Made by a program: the position numbers and the translations under genes. A stretch of DNA of 64,000 nt. It comes from Oceanibium sediminis (GTDB taxonomy: Bacteria > Pseudomonadota > Alphaproteobacteria > Rhodobacterales > Rhodobacteraceae). Each line of letters starts with the position of its first letter. Within the stretch, counting starts at the first letter, position 1. Under the pieces are notes generated by a model. The model saw only the letters and a list, made by a program, of their open reading frames with translations. It did no database searches and was not told the DNA's origin. The stretch lies in assembly GCF_003265325.1 (NCBI RefSeq), contig NZ_QGNX01000003.1:186001-250000 (forward strand), read 5' to 3'. Shown here one piece after another: positions 36,472 to 45,452 of this stretch.

Positions 36472-37074
36472 CTATGCCTGGCGCAGGACCCGCAGGGCGC
36501 GCACCGCGTGTTCGGCCGCGTCGATCAGCGGCTGCTTCGGCGTCTCGAACCACTCGTCGGGGTGAAGCTCGCGCGTCTCGCGCACATGTGCGATCGCGTC
36601 CGCCAGGGTGGGGTACTGCTCCGGCTTTTGCAGGTGAAGGAACAGCGCCACCAGCGCGACGGAGCGGCTGCGCCCGCCCCGGCAATGCACCAGAATGTTG
36701 CCGCGGTCGCGATTGGGGTAGGAGGCCCGCTCGGGCAGGGTCTGGTCCAGCGCGCTTTCCAGGATGAAATACGCCCCGAGCAGCATGTCCGTCGGGTTCC
36801 CCGGCCCGTCGATCAGCCCCACCTTGTAGGTCTTGACCGGCCCGCTTCCCGCGGCAACCTTGCCCTGCTCAGCCGCGTGGGTGATGGTGTCGGCGTAGTT
36901 GATGTCCAGGTTCAGGGCGCAGTTCACGACCGTGGTGATGCCCAACTCCTTCAGTTTCGCGACATCGCGGGCGCCTTCGGTCCCGCTGATATACATCGAG
37001 ACCTTGTCCGGGCCGAGATTGTTGTCGATAAAGCTGATGGCCGGGCGGTCGATGACGGGCGCCTGTCTGTTCAT
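36472..37074 (-). CDS. Dual-specificity-phosphatase-like protein
   Basis: 200 residues. The phosphatase P-loop HCRGGRSRS (Cys131, Arg137; the HCx5R pattern) and a general-acid Asp candidate in LIDGPG near residue 89 indicate a cysteine phosphatase of the DSP/PTP fold. Start at 37074 chosen because the reading frame upstream has no recognisable protein and GGAG lies before this ATG. The substrate may be a phospho-sugar or inositol phosphate rather than a protein: it is divergent from a LacI regulator, a matching operator lies in its promoter region, and the same operator controls the importer with two IMPases. Confidence 0.85.
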   Translation of the reverse strand: MNRQAPVIDRPAISFIDNNLGPDKVSMYISGTEGARDVAKLKELGITTVVNCALNLDINYADTITHAAEQGKVAAGSGPVKTYKVGLIDGPGNPTDMLLGAYFILESALDQTLPERASYPNRDRGNILVHCRGGRSRSVALVALFLHLQKPEQYPTLADAIAHVRETRELHPDEWFETPKQPLIDAAEHAVRALRVLRQA

Positions 37075-37150
37075 GTCTGCTCCAAGTTGCGGCGGTCGTG
37101 ACGCCTGGTCGGTGATGGCCCCAATGGCCGGACGATTGAGGAGATGCAGA

Positions 37151-37166
37151 TTGCACTCCTGTGCAT
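37151..37166. promoter_or_regulatory. LacI-type operator 1 (phosphatase side)
   Basis: TTGCACTCCTGTGCAT matches the dyad TTGCAC-N4-GTGCAA with one mismatch. It lies about 80 bases upstream of the phosphatase start, in the gap shared with the LacI gene. Confidence 0.65.
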
Positions 37167-37329
37167 TATACTGGCCGCAGGGGGGAATTCCAGCGCTGTG
37201 ACCCCATCGGACGAACGCCCGCATACCGGCAGGGCCCGCGCGGATTCTGTCGTTCTTGATCTGGCCATGCGAAAAAATTCGCCGGTGCGGCGATGTTTTG
37301 AATTTTTCCCGTTGCGTTTGTCTTGTAGT

Positions 37330-37345
37330 GTGCACGTGTGTGCAA
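37330..37345. promoter_or_regulatory. LacI-type operator 2 (regulator side)
   Basis: GTGCACGTGTGTGCAA matches the same dyad with one mismatch. It lies just upstream of the LacI start chosen here and suggests autoregulation. Confidence 0.6.
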
Positions 37346-37373
37346 AACCCACGCAGGAGCACGGGTTCCCATC

Positions 37374-38384
37374 GTGAAGCAAAGACCGGAAAGATCGTTC
37401 ATCAGCGCGCAGCAGGTCGCGGACCTGGCCGGCGTGTCCCGCTCGGCGGTGTCGCGCACCTTTACCGAGGGCGCGTCTGTCTCGGACGCGACGCGCAAGC
37501 GGGTCCTGCAGGCGGCCGAAAAGCTCGGCTACCATGTGAACCACCTGGCGCGCGGGTTGATGAACGACCGCAGCAACATCGTCTGTATTGTCACGGCGGA
37601 TATCGACGCCCCCTACCACGGGCAATTCATCGAGGCGCTGACCCGCCAGCTTCAGGCGGTGGGCAAGGTCGCGATGATCGTCAACGCCTCGGGCGGGTCG
37701 GGGATCGAAAGCGCGATGCGCCTGACGCTGCAATACCGCGCCGATGCGTCCATCGTTCTGTCGGGGCAGCCGGACCGGCAGATCATCGAGAACTGCATCA
37801 GCAATGGCCAGAGCGTCATCGTGGTGAACCGCGATGAAACCGTCGCGGGGACGAAGAACATCAACGTGTCGAACCGGGCCTCCGCGCGGGAGGCGTTTCA
37901 CATGCTGCATCGCGTGGGCTGCACGAATCTCGCCGTCGTCACCTCCACCGTCGGGACGCCCAGTCTGCTGGCGCGCGAGCGGGCCTTCGTGGAGGAGGCG
38001 CAGCGCGCCGGGCTCGACGTGCCGGTGGTGCGTATCGGCTCGACATCCTACGAATCCGGCGCGGCGGCAGCGCGGCAGTTGTTCTGCAGGACATCCCGGC
38101 CCGATGGCGCGTTCTGCGTCACCGACCTGCTGGCCTGCGGTTTCATGGACGTCGCGCGGGAGGAGTTCGACATCTCGATCCCGCAGGAGCTTTGCGTCGT
38201 GGGCTTCGACAACATCATGCAGTCGGGCTGGGCCGCCTATGACCTGACGACGTTTCGCCAGCCGATCGAGGATATCGCCGCCTACATGGTGTCCCTTGTC
38301 GATGGCGATACCGGGGATGTCGGTGAGCAGCCGAAACGGTTCCTGACCGAGCCTGTCTGGCGCAAGTCTGTCCGCCCGAAATAG
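37374..38384 (+). CDS. LacI-family transcriptional regulator
   Basis: 336 residues from GTG at 37374. Helix-turn-helix SAQQVADLAGVSRSAVSRTF with the hinge-helix region (HLARGL) and a periplasmic-binding-protein-like sensor domain (SIVLSGQPDRQ, ELCVVGFDN, LTTFRQPIEDIA). It should repress until its effector binds. Three TTGCAC-N4-GTGCAA dyads, in this gap and before the importer at 44295, are its likely sites. An in-frame GTG at 37338 is an alternative start but falls inside operator 2 and lacks a ribosome binding site; AGGAG at 37355 is rather far from the start I chose. Converges with the IMPase operon. Confidence 0.9.
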   Translation: MKQRPERSFISAQQVADLAGVSRSAVSRTFTEGASVSDATRKRVLQAAEKLGYHVNHLARGLMNDRSNIVCIVTADIDAPYHGQFIEALTRQLQAVGKVAMIVNASGGSGIESAMRLTLQYRADASIVLSGQPDRQIIENCISNGQSVIVVNRDETVAGTKNINVSNRASAREAFHMLHRVGCTNLAVVTSTVGTPSLLARERAFVEEAQRAGLDVPVVRIGSTSYESGAAAARQLFCRTSRPDGAFCVTDLLACGFMDVAREEFDISIPQELCVVGFDNIMQSGWAAYDLTTFRQPIEDIAAYMVSLVDGDTGDVGEQPKRFLTEPVWRKSVRPK

Positions 38385-38415
38385 TCCTGGCCTGGGCGCG
38401 CCCCCGCGCCGGCGA

Positions 38416-39222
38416 TCAGGCAAGCGCGATGGAGGACGCCGCGCTGAGTTTCGCGGCGATCGCGGGTGTCGCGGCCAGAACGGAGCCGCCGTCCTGCAGG
38501 TTCGGCTGCCAGGCGGTTCCGCCGACGATGCCGCCCGCTTCCTGCACGAGCAGCAGTCCGGCAAGGCAATCCCAGGCGTTCATGTGCAACTCGGCATAGC
38601 CGTCCGAGCGCCCGTCCGCGACAAAGGCCAGCCCCAGCGCCCCGGAGGACGCCCGGCGGGCGTTCGCCCCGACATCCAGCGTGGCAGAGACCATGTCGAT
38701 GTAGCGCTGGTTCGGCAGGCGGTTGGACCAGCCCAGCTCGACGCTGGCGCTTTCCATGTCGCGGGTGGGGGCGGTATGCAGCGCGTGGCCGTTGCGCGTC
38801 GCGCCCTTGCCCCGTGTCGCGACGTAAAGCTCATCGGTTTCCGGGTTGAAGATCGCTCCGAGCGCGACCTCGCCCTCATGGACATAGGCCATGACCACGG
38901 CGTAGTGGGGAATGCCCCGCGCGAAATTGGCGGTGCCGTCGATCGGGTCCACGACCCAGTAGTTCCCCGAGACGTCGCCGCCGGTTTCCTCGCCGAGGAA
39001 GCCGTCGCCGGGGAAGCTTTCGGAAATCCGCGACTTGATCAGCTTTTCCACCGCAAGGTCGGTTTCCGTCAGGAAGTCCTGCGGGCCTTTCAGCGTCAGT
39101 CCCTGGCCGGTCTGCGCCGAGAAGCCGCGCCGGGCCTCTTCTCCGGCGGCCTGGATCACGTCAATGCAGACCGCTTCGCGCAAGGCGATATCGCTGGCTC
39201 GTCTTTGGTGGGGAATGTTCAT
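38416..39222 (-). CDS. Inositol-monophosphatase-family phosphatase (IMPase A)
   Basis: 268 residues. Metal motifs GEETG (Glu), WVVDPIDGTANFARG and AWDCLAGLLLVQEAGG are intact, so it is an active Mg2+-dependent phosphate monoesterase by motif. Start ATG at 39222 overlaps the stop of IMPase B (ATGA). The reading frame stays open far upstream but that part only mirrors IMPase B in another frame. Last gene of the importer operon beginning at 44295. Confidence 0.92.
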   Translation of the reverse strand: MNIPHQRRASDIALREAVCIDVIQAAGEEARRGFSAQTGQGLTLKGPQDFLTETDLAVEKLIKSRISESFPGDGFLGEETGGDVSGNYWVVDPIDGTANFARGIPHYAVVMAYVHEGEVALGAIFNPETDELYVATRGKGATRNGHALHTAPTRDMESASVELGWSNRLPNQRYIDMVSATLDVGANARRASSGALGLAFVADGRSDGYAELHMNAWDCLAGLLLVQEAGGIVGGTAWQPNLQDGGSVLAATPAIAAKLSAASSIALA

Positions 39223-40085
39223 GGCTTGTCCTGCACGGTTTCGCTGCGGTTCGAGGCGATGTCCTGCGCGATCCCGACCAGCGTCGAGCACTGGGTTCCC
39301 GCCCCGAGGGCGATGTAGGCGGGATACATGTAATCGGCCGTGCCGTCGCGCAGCGTGCCCATGTTGATGGGCTGGTAATGGCCGCCGGCCTGCCGAAGGA
39401 TCAGGATCCCGGCGGTGACGTCCCAGGCGTTGATGGAAAAATTCGCGGAGGCATCGGCCCAACCGGCCGCGACATGCGCGAGGCCAAGCGCGGCGCTGCC
39501 GATGCGGCGCACGGCGGAATAGGTTTCGACAAGCACGCCAAAGCGGTCCAGCGCGATATCGCGCCCGTCGATCTTCAGGTCCCGCGCCGAGGGGTAGCTG
39601 CACAGCAGCGTTGCAAGCCCTTCGTCCGGGGTCGCCTTGGACCTGAGCGGCTTGTCGCCATGATAGGCGCCGGCCAGGTCCGCGCTGAAGACGTTGCCGC
39701 CCATCGGATCGACGATCGCCCCGGCGACGATCTGCCCGTTGCACACCGCCCCGATGGAGATGCACCAGCTCGGCATCCCGCGGGCGAAATTGGCTGTGCC
39801 GTCGATCGGATCGATGTACCACTGGACGCTGCCGTTCCCCTGCACGCCGCCTTCCTCGCCGATGAAGGCGGAATCGGGCACAGCGGCTTTCAGGTGCGCG
39901 CAGATGGTGACCTCGGCGGCCTTGTCGTGGGCCGTGACGATGTCGCGCTGATCCCTCTTGAACTCGATGCTCATCGCCGAGCGGAAAGCCTCGACGAGGG
40001 GGGCCTCGACGGATCGGGCCGCGGCGATGGCGGCATGCCTCAGCTCGGTTGAACGGGCGACGTCGATTGTGGGGGAATGGGTCAA
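39219..40085 (-). CDS. Inositol-monophosphatase-family phosphatase (IMPase B)
   Basis: 288 residues. GEEGG, YIDPIDGTANFARG and AWDVTAGILILRQAGG are visible. It shares the fold with IMPase A but is clearly divergent, so the pair may act on different phosphate positions or form a heterodimer. The start appears to be TTG at 40085 with a weak GAAAGG upstream. 61 bases after the binding-protein gene, so co-transcribed with the importer. Confidence 0.9.
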   Translation of the reverse strand: MTHSPTIDVARSTELRHAAIAAARSVEAPLVEAFRSAMSIEFKRDQRDIVTAHDKAAEVTICAHLKAAVPDSAFIGEEGGVQGNGSVQWYIDPIDGTANFARGMPSWCISIGAVCNGQIVAGAIVDPMGGNVFSADLAGAYHGDKPLRSKATPDEGLATLLCSYPSARDLKIDGRDIALDRFGVLVETYSAVRRIGSAALGLAHVAAGWADASANFSINAWDVTAGILILRQAGGHYQPINMGTLRDGTADYMYPAYIALGAGTQCSTLVGIAQDIASNRSETVQDKP

Positions 40086-40146
40086 GGGAGGCCTTTCGGA
40101 AAGTGAGGGGGGCCGGGCAGATCACCCGGCCCCGCAAGCCCGGTTC

Positions 40147-41283
40147 TTACCGGGAGTAGTGGATACGCCAGAAGTCCTGCCAGTCCTGGCGCCGGTCGAA
40201 ATCATCCGCGCCGGTTGCCGCGACATGCGGCGTCAGGCGGTCCGCCATCTGGACCACGCCGGAGATCTCCTCCGGGTGCGGCGGCACGGCGGAGTTGCCG
40301 GACATCTTGCCGTCGATGGTCATCGGCAGCACGCCTGCGTCGGTCATCATGAAGTGCAGGAACAGCTTCGCGGCGTTGGGGCTGTCGGTGCCGGCCGCGA
40401 TCAGGCCGAAGCCGGGCTTTGCGAAGCCCATGTAGGGGTTCAGGTCCTTGCAGATCGCCATCGCCAGCCCTTCGTCGCTGACATCGCGGAATTTCGCGCT
40501 GGCGACGAGGCCGAAGAAGGGCTTTTCCTGCCCACGCGTGCCGATGGCTTCAGCCGCCCCGGAGGAGGAGTCCGTCAGAAGTGGTGCGTTGGCGGCAAGA
40601 CGCTCCACCCAGGTTGCCGTGGCGCTTTGTGCGCTGGTGTCCAGCTTCTCGCCGTAGCGGTCCTCGAACGCGGCCGCGATTTCATCGTCGAAATGGGTTT
40701 GCATCTGGTTGAACCAGTCGACGAAGGACGGCTTGTTCAGCGGATCTTCCATCGTGATGCGACGGTTCCACGCTTCTTCGGTGACTTCCCAGATGTTGCT
40801 GACCGGGCACTCGCCGCCGTCTTCGTTGTTGTAGGTCCACAGCGAGGGATCGCGCCAGACGACCAGCGGGTCCTTGGAAAGTTCATCGATCGTGTCCGCC
40901 ATGTCCGGCGGCGTCCAGCTGGTGACCATGCCTTCGGGCAGAAGTTGCGCCAGCGCGGCGGCCGCATCGCTGGAGATGATGACATCGCCGACCACGTTGC
41001 CGGCCTGGTGCTCACGCACCACCAGGTCGATCTGGGCGGCGCCCTTCACCTTGGTGCCCACGGCCTCGATCCCGTAGAGCTTGGTGAATTCGGCGGCAGC
41101 CTCCTTGATCTTGCTGGTGCTGGAATAGATCGTGATGCCGTCCTCGGCCTGGGCCGCCGCGATCAGCGCGTCGAGGTCGAACTCCTCGGCCAGGGCCGGC
41201 GCGCCGAGCCCGGCAAGCGCGAACATCGTCGCGGCCACGCCCATGCGGAAGCGGCCTGTCTTGTGTTCCGGTAACAATGTCAT
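40147..41283 (-). CDS. Periplasmic binding protein of a second FbpA/AfuA-type ABC importer
   Basis: 378 residues. Sec signal peptide (about 1-32, ending APALAEE), then the solute-binding family 1 fold with IYSSTSKIKEAAAEFTKLYG near the mature N-terminus, parallel to the protein at 3136-4254. GGAGGA precedes the ATG at 41283. Although such proteins are often called iron-binding, AfuA of this group binds hexose-6-phosphates, and the two phosphatases immediately downstream make an organic phosphate the better guess here. Third gene of the unit after permease and ATPase. Confidence 0.9.
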   Translation of the reverse strand: MTLLPEHKTGRFRMGVAATMFALAGLGAPALAEEFDLDALIAAAQAEDGITIYSSTSKIKEAAAEFTKLYGIEAVGTKVKGAAQIDLVVREHQAGNVVGDVIISSDAAAALAQLLPEGMVTSWTPPDMADTIDELSKDPLVVWRDPSLWTYNNEDGGECPVSNIWEVTEEAWNRRITMEDPLNKPSFVDWFNQMQTHFDDEIAAAFEDRYGEKLDTSAQSATATWVERLAANAPLLTDSSSGAAEAIGTRGQEKPFFGLVASAKFRDVSDEGLAMAICKDLNPYMGFAKPGFGLIAAGTDSPNAAKLFLHFMMTDAGVLPMTIDGKMSGNSAVPPHPEEISGVVQMADRLTPHVAATGADDFDRRQDWQDFWRIHYSR

Positions 41284-41321
41284 TGTCTTTCCTCCTTGCT
41301 ATTTGTTTTGGGCCGGACAGC

Positions 41322-42458
41322 TCATCCGGCCTTTCGAACTTTTGTCGTCGAAGCGTCGCTCTGAGGCAGCCGATGCCCGTTCGGATCGAACCTGTGCACG
41401 GCGTCGGATGCCACGTGGAAGAACAACTCCTCCTCTGCATGCCAATGCGGAGCGACGTGTGTTGAGGCATGCAGCTTCTGCCCGTCGATGCCCAGTTCCA
41501 GGATCCAGTTCCCGCCGGTGGGCAGGATGGCGGTCAGTCTGACCGATCCGGAAAGGGCGTCGGCGGGCAGGTCGGCCTTGTCGCGCGCCAGGCGGATCGA
41601 CTCGGGGCGCAAGCCGACCGAGCCAACCGTTTCGCGCGGGGTTCCCTGCTGATCCAGGAACGCGTTCGCCGCCTCGGCCAGCGCGCCACCGGCGCCGCCC
41701 CCGAGTTCGACGATATTGATGGGCGGACTGCCGACGAACTCGGCAACGAAGCGGTTTGCCGGGCGGTCATAGATGTCCTCGGGGGTACCGACCTGTTGCA
41801 GGTTCCCGTTGTTCATCACCGCGATCCGGGTAGCCAGGGTCATCGCCTCCCATTGATCGTGGGTCACGAAGACGATGGTTGTCCCGAACTCACTGTGGAT
41901 CCGCTTCAGCTCGGTCCGCATTTCAAGGCGCAGGCGCGCGTCGAGGTTGGACAGCGGCTCGTCGAGCAGCAGCACCTCGGGGTTGACGGCCAGCATGCGC
42001 GCCAGGGCCACGCGCTGCTGCTGCCCGCCGGACAGTTGCGAGGGATACCGGTCGCGATACTGCTCGATCCCGAGCGTCTTCATGACGCGTGTGACCCGCT
42101 CTTCGCGCTCCGCCTTGGGAACCTTGCGCAGGCGCAGGCCGAAGTCGGTGTTGCCCTCGATCGTCAGGTGGGGCCACAGGGCGTAGCTTTGAAAGACCAG
42201 CCCCATTTCCCGCTTCTCGGGGGGGACGAACACGCCCTTGTGGGCCGCGTCGACAACCCGGTCCCCGACGGTGATTTCCCCCTCGGTCAGGTTTTCGAGC
42301 CCCGCGATCATGCGCAGGGTCGTTGTCTTGCCGCAGCCCGAGGGGCCCAGCAGGCACATGAAGTCGCCGTCCACGACCTCCAGGTCCAGGTCCGAGACAG
42401 CCTTGGCGCCATCCTTGCTGTAGCTTTTGCTGATGGCTTTCAGCGCAATTGTCGGCAT
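41322..42458 (-). CDS. ABC transporter ATP-binding protein, FbpC/AfuC type (second system)
   Basis: 378 residues. Walker [11 protein letters not shown]-loop [10 protein letters not shown], signature LSGGQQQR, Walker B VLLLDEP and H-loop FVTHD are intact; TOBE-type C-terminus. Starts one base after the permease stop. Paralog of the ATPase at 109-1224. Confidence 0.94.
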   Translation of the reverse strand: MPTIALKAISKSYSKDGAKAVSDLDLEVVDGDFMCLLGPSGCGKTTTLRMIAGLENLTEGEITVGDRVVDAAHKGVFVPPEKREMGLVFQSYALWPHLTIEGNTDFGLRLRKVPKAEREERVTRVMKTLGIEQYRDRYPSQLSGGQQQRVALARMLAVNPEVLLLDEPLSNLDARLRLEMRTELKRIHSEFGTTIVFVTHDQWEAMTLATRIAVMNNGNLQQVGTPEDIYDRPANRFVAEFVGSPPINIVELGGGAGGALAEAANAFLDQQGTPRETVGSVGLRPESIRLARDKADLPADALSGSVRLTAILPTGGNWILELGIDGQKLHASTHVAPHWHAEEELFFHVASDAVHRFDPNGHRLPQSDASTTKVRKAG

Positions 42459-42459
42459 T

Positions 42460-44295
42460 TCAGCCCTCCAGTCCGTCAGCTAGGTTTGTTTTCGTCATCT
42501 TCTGAACGGCAAGCGTCCCGAAATAGGCGATCGCCGAAATGATCAGGACAACCGAGTTGGCCGCCTGCGTGTAGTTGTAGTCGAGCAGTCTGAGCGAGAA
42601 TGTCGTCAGTACGTCGGTGCCCGGCACCGCCAGGATCACGAACAGGCTGAGCCCCCGGATGCCCGAGATGAAGGGCAGCAGGATCCCGGCGACAAGCGCG
42701 CCTTTCTGGATCGGGATCACGATGCTGATCATGCGTCGGAACCAGCCCGCCCCGGCGACCTGCGCCGCTTCCTCGGGGTCCTTGCCAAGCTGCATCATGG
42801 CCGAGATCCCGGCGCGCGAGGCATAGGGCATCTGGTCCGCCATCAGCGCCAGGATCAGGATCAGCGAGGTGCCGTAAAGGGCCGGGATCGGCCCGCGCGG
42901 CACCGCGAACAGCGACAGGTAGGCGGCAGCGAAGGCGATGCCCGGCACCAGGTAGGGGAAGAAGGTGACCTGCCGCAGGAAGACGGACACCGCCTTGACC
43001 TGCGAGCGGACGACGACATAGCCGACGAGGATCCCCATCATGCCGGAGCAGACCGACGCGAAGCCGACGATCGTCAGCGTGTTCCAGACCGCGGTCCAGA
43101 GGTCGGGCGTCAGAAGGATTCCCGTCGGGAAAGCGACGAACTCGAGGTCCTGGCCGATCCAGTAGTCCAAGGTGAAGTTACTCAGTGCGAAATTTCCTGG
43201 AACCCGCATCACCGTGGACATCGTCAGCACCAGCAACGGCAGGCCGACACTGATGAGAAAGATGAGGCCAGCGAAAACCGTGGCGGGCAGGCGGAAGATG
43301 CCCAGAGCGTTCTTGCGGTCCATCGAGCCTTTGCCGCCGACGGTCACGAACTTGCGGCTTTCCCGCACGAGGCGCGCGTCGATCAGCAGCGAGATGATCC
43401 CGATCGCCATGATCGCGATGGCGATCACCGCCGCAACACCGGGCTGGCGGGACGAGATGCTGCGGAACAGCGACGTCGCCAGCACGTCGTAATCGACCGG
43501 CAGGCCCAGGACGTAGGACACGCCGAACTCGCCCAGGCACTTCGCGAAGATCAGCACGGTGGCCGACATCAGGGCGGGCAGCATCAGCGGCAGGATGATC
43601 TTACGCGCGACGGTGCGCGGCGGCGCGCCCAGCACGCGGGCGCTATCCTCCAACTGGCTGTCGAAGCGGCGCAGGGCGTTGCCGAACAGCAGGATGACAA
43701 AGGGCGTGTAGTGCAGCGCCAGGATGATGGTGATCGGCACCTGGCCATAGGCCAGCCAGTCAGGCGGGGGGAAGCCCATCGCCTCGAACCAGCCCATCTG
43801 CCCGCCCACTTCGCGGTTCTTGAACAGCGTGCGCCAGGCAAGGGCGAAGGTCCAGCTCGGCAGCATGTAGGGCACGATCAGCGCGGTCGCGAACCAGCGG
43901 CGGGCGAACAGGTCGGTCCGGCCCAGCAGCCAGGCCAGCACGCCGCCGACCGACAGGGAGATGATGATCGCCCCGACCGAGATGCTCAGCGTGTGCGACA
44001 GCGGCTGCCAGAACAGGTCCTGCGCAACCGGCGAGAACAGCGCGCGTGAGAAGTAGTAGGTCGTCAGCCCGCCCTCGGGCGCGCCGGCGCGCCGCTCGTC
44101 GCCGAACTGCACTTCGACCGAATCATACAGAAGCGCGGCGATCGGAACGACGATCAGGTAGGCGAAGACGATCGTCAGCAGGATGCCGATAATCGCCGTT
44201 GGCTCGCGCCAGGCGGTCCGAATCTTGTAGTTGAGGCGGTTCAGCCGACTCTCGGCGACGGCCCCGGCAGGGTCGGTTTGCCTTGCCCCGGTCAT
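42460..44295 (-). CDS. ABC transporter double permease, FbpB/AfuB type (second system)
   Basis: 611 residues with two permease domains and coupling loops EDSARVLGAPPRTVARK and EEAAQVAGAGWFRRM. First gene of the leftward operon permease, ATPase, binding protein, IMPase B, IMPase A. The promoter gap upstream carries a perfect LacI-type operator. ATG at 44295 has only a weak ribosome binding site. Confidence 0.93.
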   Translation of the reverse strand: MTGARQTDPAGAVAESRLNRLNYKIRTAWREPTAIIGILLTIVFAYLIVVPIAALLYDSVEVQFGDERRAGAPEGGLTTYYFSRALFSPVAQDLFWQPLSHTLSISVGAIIISLSVGGVLAWLLGRTDLFARRWFATALIVPYMLPSWTFALAWRTLFKNREVGGQMGWFEAMGFPPPDWLAYGQVPITIILALHYTPFVILLFGNALRRFDSQLEDSARVLGAPPRTVARKIILPLMLPALMSATVLIFAKCLGEFGVSYVLGLPVDYDVLATSLFRSISSRQPGVAAVIAIAIMAIGIISLLIDARLVRESRKFVTVGGKGSMDRKNALGIFRLPATVFAGLIFLISVGLPLLVLTMSTVMRVPGNFALSNFTLDYWIGQDLEFVAFPTGILLTPDLWTAVWNTLTIVGFASVCSGMMGILVGYVVVRSQVKAVSVFLRQVTFFPYLVPGIAFAAAYLSLFAVPRGPIPALYGTSLILILALMADQMPYASRAGISAMMQLGKDPEEAAQVAGAGWFRRMISIVIPIQKGALVAGILLPFISGIRGLSLFVILAVPGTDVLTTFSLRLLDYNYTQAANSVVLIISAIAYFGTLAVQKMTKTNLADGLEG

Positions 44296-44909
44296 CTTGG
44301 ACCCGTCTGGCAGGGGGTGGGAGACAGCGGTTCACGACCGCTCTTCATCTCGATGGTGCGCGCAGTAATCTGGTGTCCCTCCCCGGGTTTGTTCGCATTT
44401 CATCGCCGCCGGCGTCCGCTGGCGGTGAATTGCGCTTGTTTTTTACAACACTCCGCATGCCGCGGGGTCATGTCAATCGGAAATTGCACAGCTGTGCAAA
44501 AAAAGACGGAATTGCCGGTTCAACCCTGCCCCCGGGAAGTTTCTGGTTTCTCGATAAAATGGATAACAGAAGTTAAAAGGTGGTGAGAGCTGCTCCGGAA
44601 ATAATCTTGCACAGCCTTGCAGACCCGCCCGTATTTTGCCGGGTTCGAAGGGTGTTTCGTGTGCCGGCCACCGCCCGGCAGGGGATGCCCGCAGGGCGGT
44701 CCATGAGGTTCTGCGAGCATGCCCGCTCAGCCGCCCGCCTCGCTGGCGTGGTGGCCATCAGGGGGCCTCGTTTGCAAACCAAAGCGGGCTTTGATACCAC
44801 CTTGGAGCACCGTCGGCGCAGCCCCGCTTCGCAGCGAACCCAGAGCCGACCACCGAGAACCCGCGATGCTGCGGCCTCGGAAAACCCATCCCAACCACAG
44901 GAAGAAATC
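44296..44909. other. Gene-free region between importer operon and FKBP gene
   Basis: 614 bases without a credible gene. It holds the perfect operator at 44484-44499 and a poorer copy at 44607-44622 (TTGCACAGCCTTGCAG, two mismatches). The left part around 44440-44580 is AT-rich and likely contains the importer promoter; the right part leads to the FKBP gene, whose ribosome binding site is AGGAAG. A reading frame continuing FKBP upstream to about 44580 has no protein-like features. Confidence 0.6.
44484..44499. promoter_or_regulatory. LacI-type operator 3 (importer promoter), perfect palindrome
   Basis: TTGCACAGCTGTGCAA is a perfect 16-bp palindrome about 190 bases upstream of the importer permease start. 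It has the CG-free centre AGCT but the same arms as the two dyads beside the LacI gene, linking the importer to that regulator. Confidence 0.78.
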
Positions 44910-45341
44910 ATGAGCCAAGCCGCCAAGGCAGGAGACAAACTGCGCATCCATTACACCGGCAAGCTGGAAGACGGCACCGTGTTCGACAATTCCGAGGGCC
45001 GTGAGCCGCTGGAATTCACCATCGGCGCGGGAGAGATCATCCCCGGGCTAGACCGCGGCGTCGTCGGCATGGAAGTCGGAGAGACCCGCGAAGTCACCAT
45101 CCCCCCCGAGGAAGCCTACGGAGAGCGTGATGCCGCGCGGATCCAGTCCGTCCCGCTCGAGGCAGTGCCCGATCACATCCCGACCGAGCCGGGCAGCCAG
45201 CTGAGCGTGCAGACGCCCGAAGGGCAGACCGTGCCGGTGATCGTGTCGGACAAGACGGACACCCACCTTGAGCTGGACGCCAACCACCCGCTCGCCGGCA
45301 AGACGCTGACGTTCGAGGTCATGCTGGTCGAAGTCGCCTGA
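44910..45341 (+). CDS. FKBP-type peptidyl-prolyl isomerase (SlyD-like)
   Basis: 143 residues. The FKBP core YTGKLEDGTVFDNSEGREPLEF and GLDRGVVGMEVGE are visible, with an inserted flap domain (about 70-125) as in SlyD; the metal-binding His-rich tail of SlyD is absent. It catalyses cis-trans isomerisation at proline and probably acts as a chaperone. No signal peptide, so cytoplasmic. Start at 44910 supported by AGGAAG. Single-gene unit. Confidence 0.93.
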   Translation: MSQAAKAGDKLRIHYTGKLEDGTVFDNSEGREPLEFTIGAGEIIPGLDRGVVGMEVGETREVTIPPEEAYGERDAARIQSVPLEAVPDHIPTEPGSQLSVQTPEGQTVPVIVSDKTDTHLELDANHPLAGKTLTFEVMLVEVA

Positions 45342-45371
45342 TCGGCTGACCTCCAGATCGCATTGATCACA

Positions 45372-45395
45372 GGCGGGGCGCACGTGCGCCCCGCC
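45372..45395. terminator. Palindromic hairpin between convergent genes
   Basis: A perfect 24-base palindrome (10-bp stem, ACGT loop) lies 31 bases after the FKBP stop and before the end of the leftward sixA-like gene. Best read as a shared terminator. Confidence 0.7.
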
Positions 45396-45452
45396 CGCGC
45401 CTCGCCCGGCGGGAAAGGGCCCTTGCTTGGATAATTGGAAGGGGTGGCCGCG

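Noticed and set aside
38416-40137. A 573-codon frame that could suggest a fused double IMPase
   Set aside because: Its first 300 codons read IMPase B in the wrong frame; two separate genes with an ATGA overlap explain the region.
45372-45395. The 24-base palindrome as a regulator binding site
   Set aside because: It lies between two convergent genes with no promoter, so a terminator is the simpler reading.
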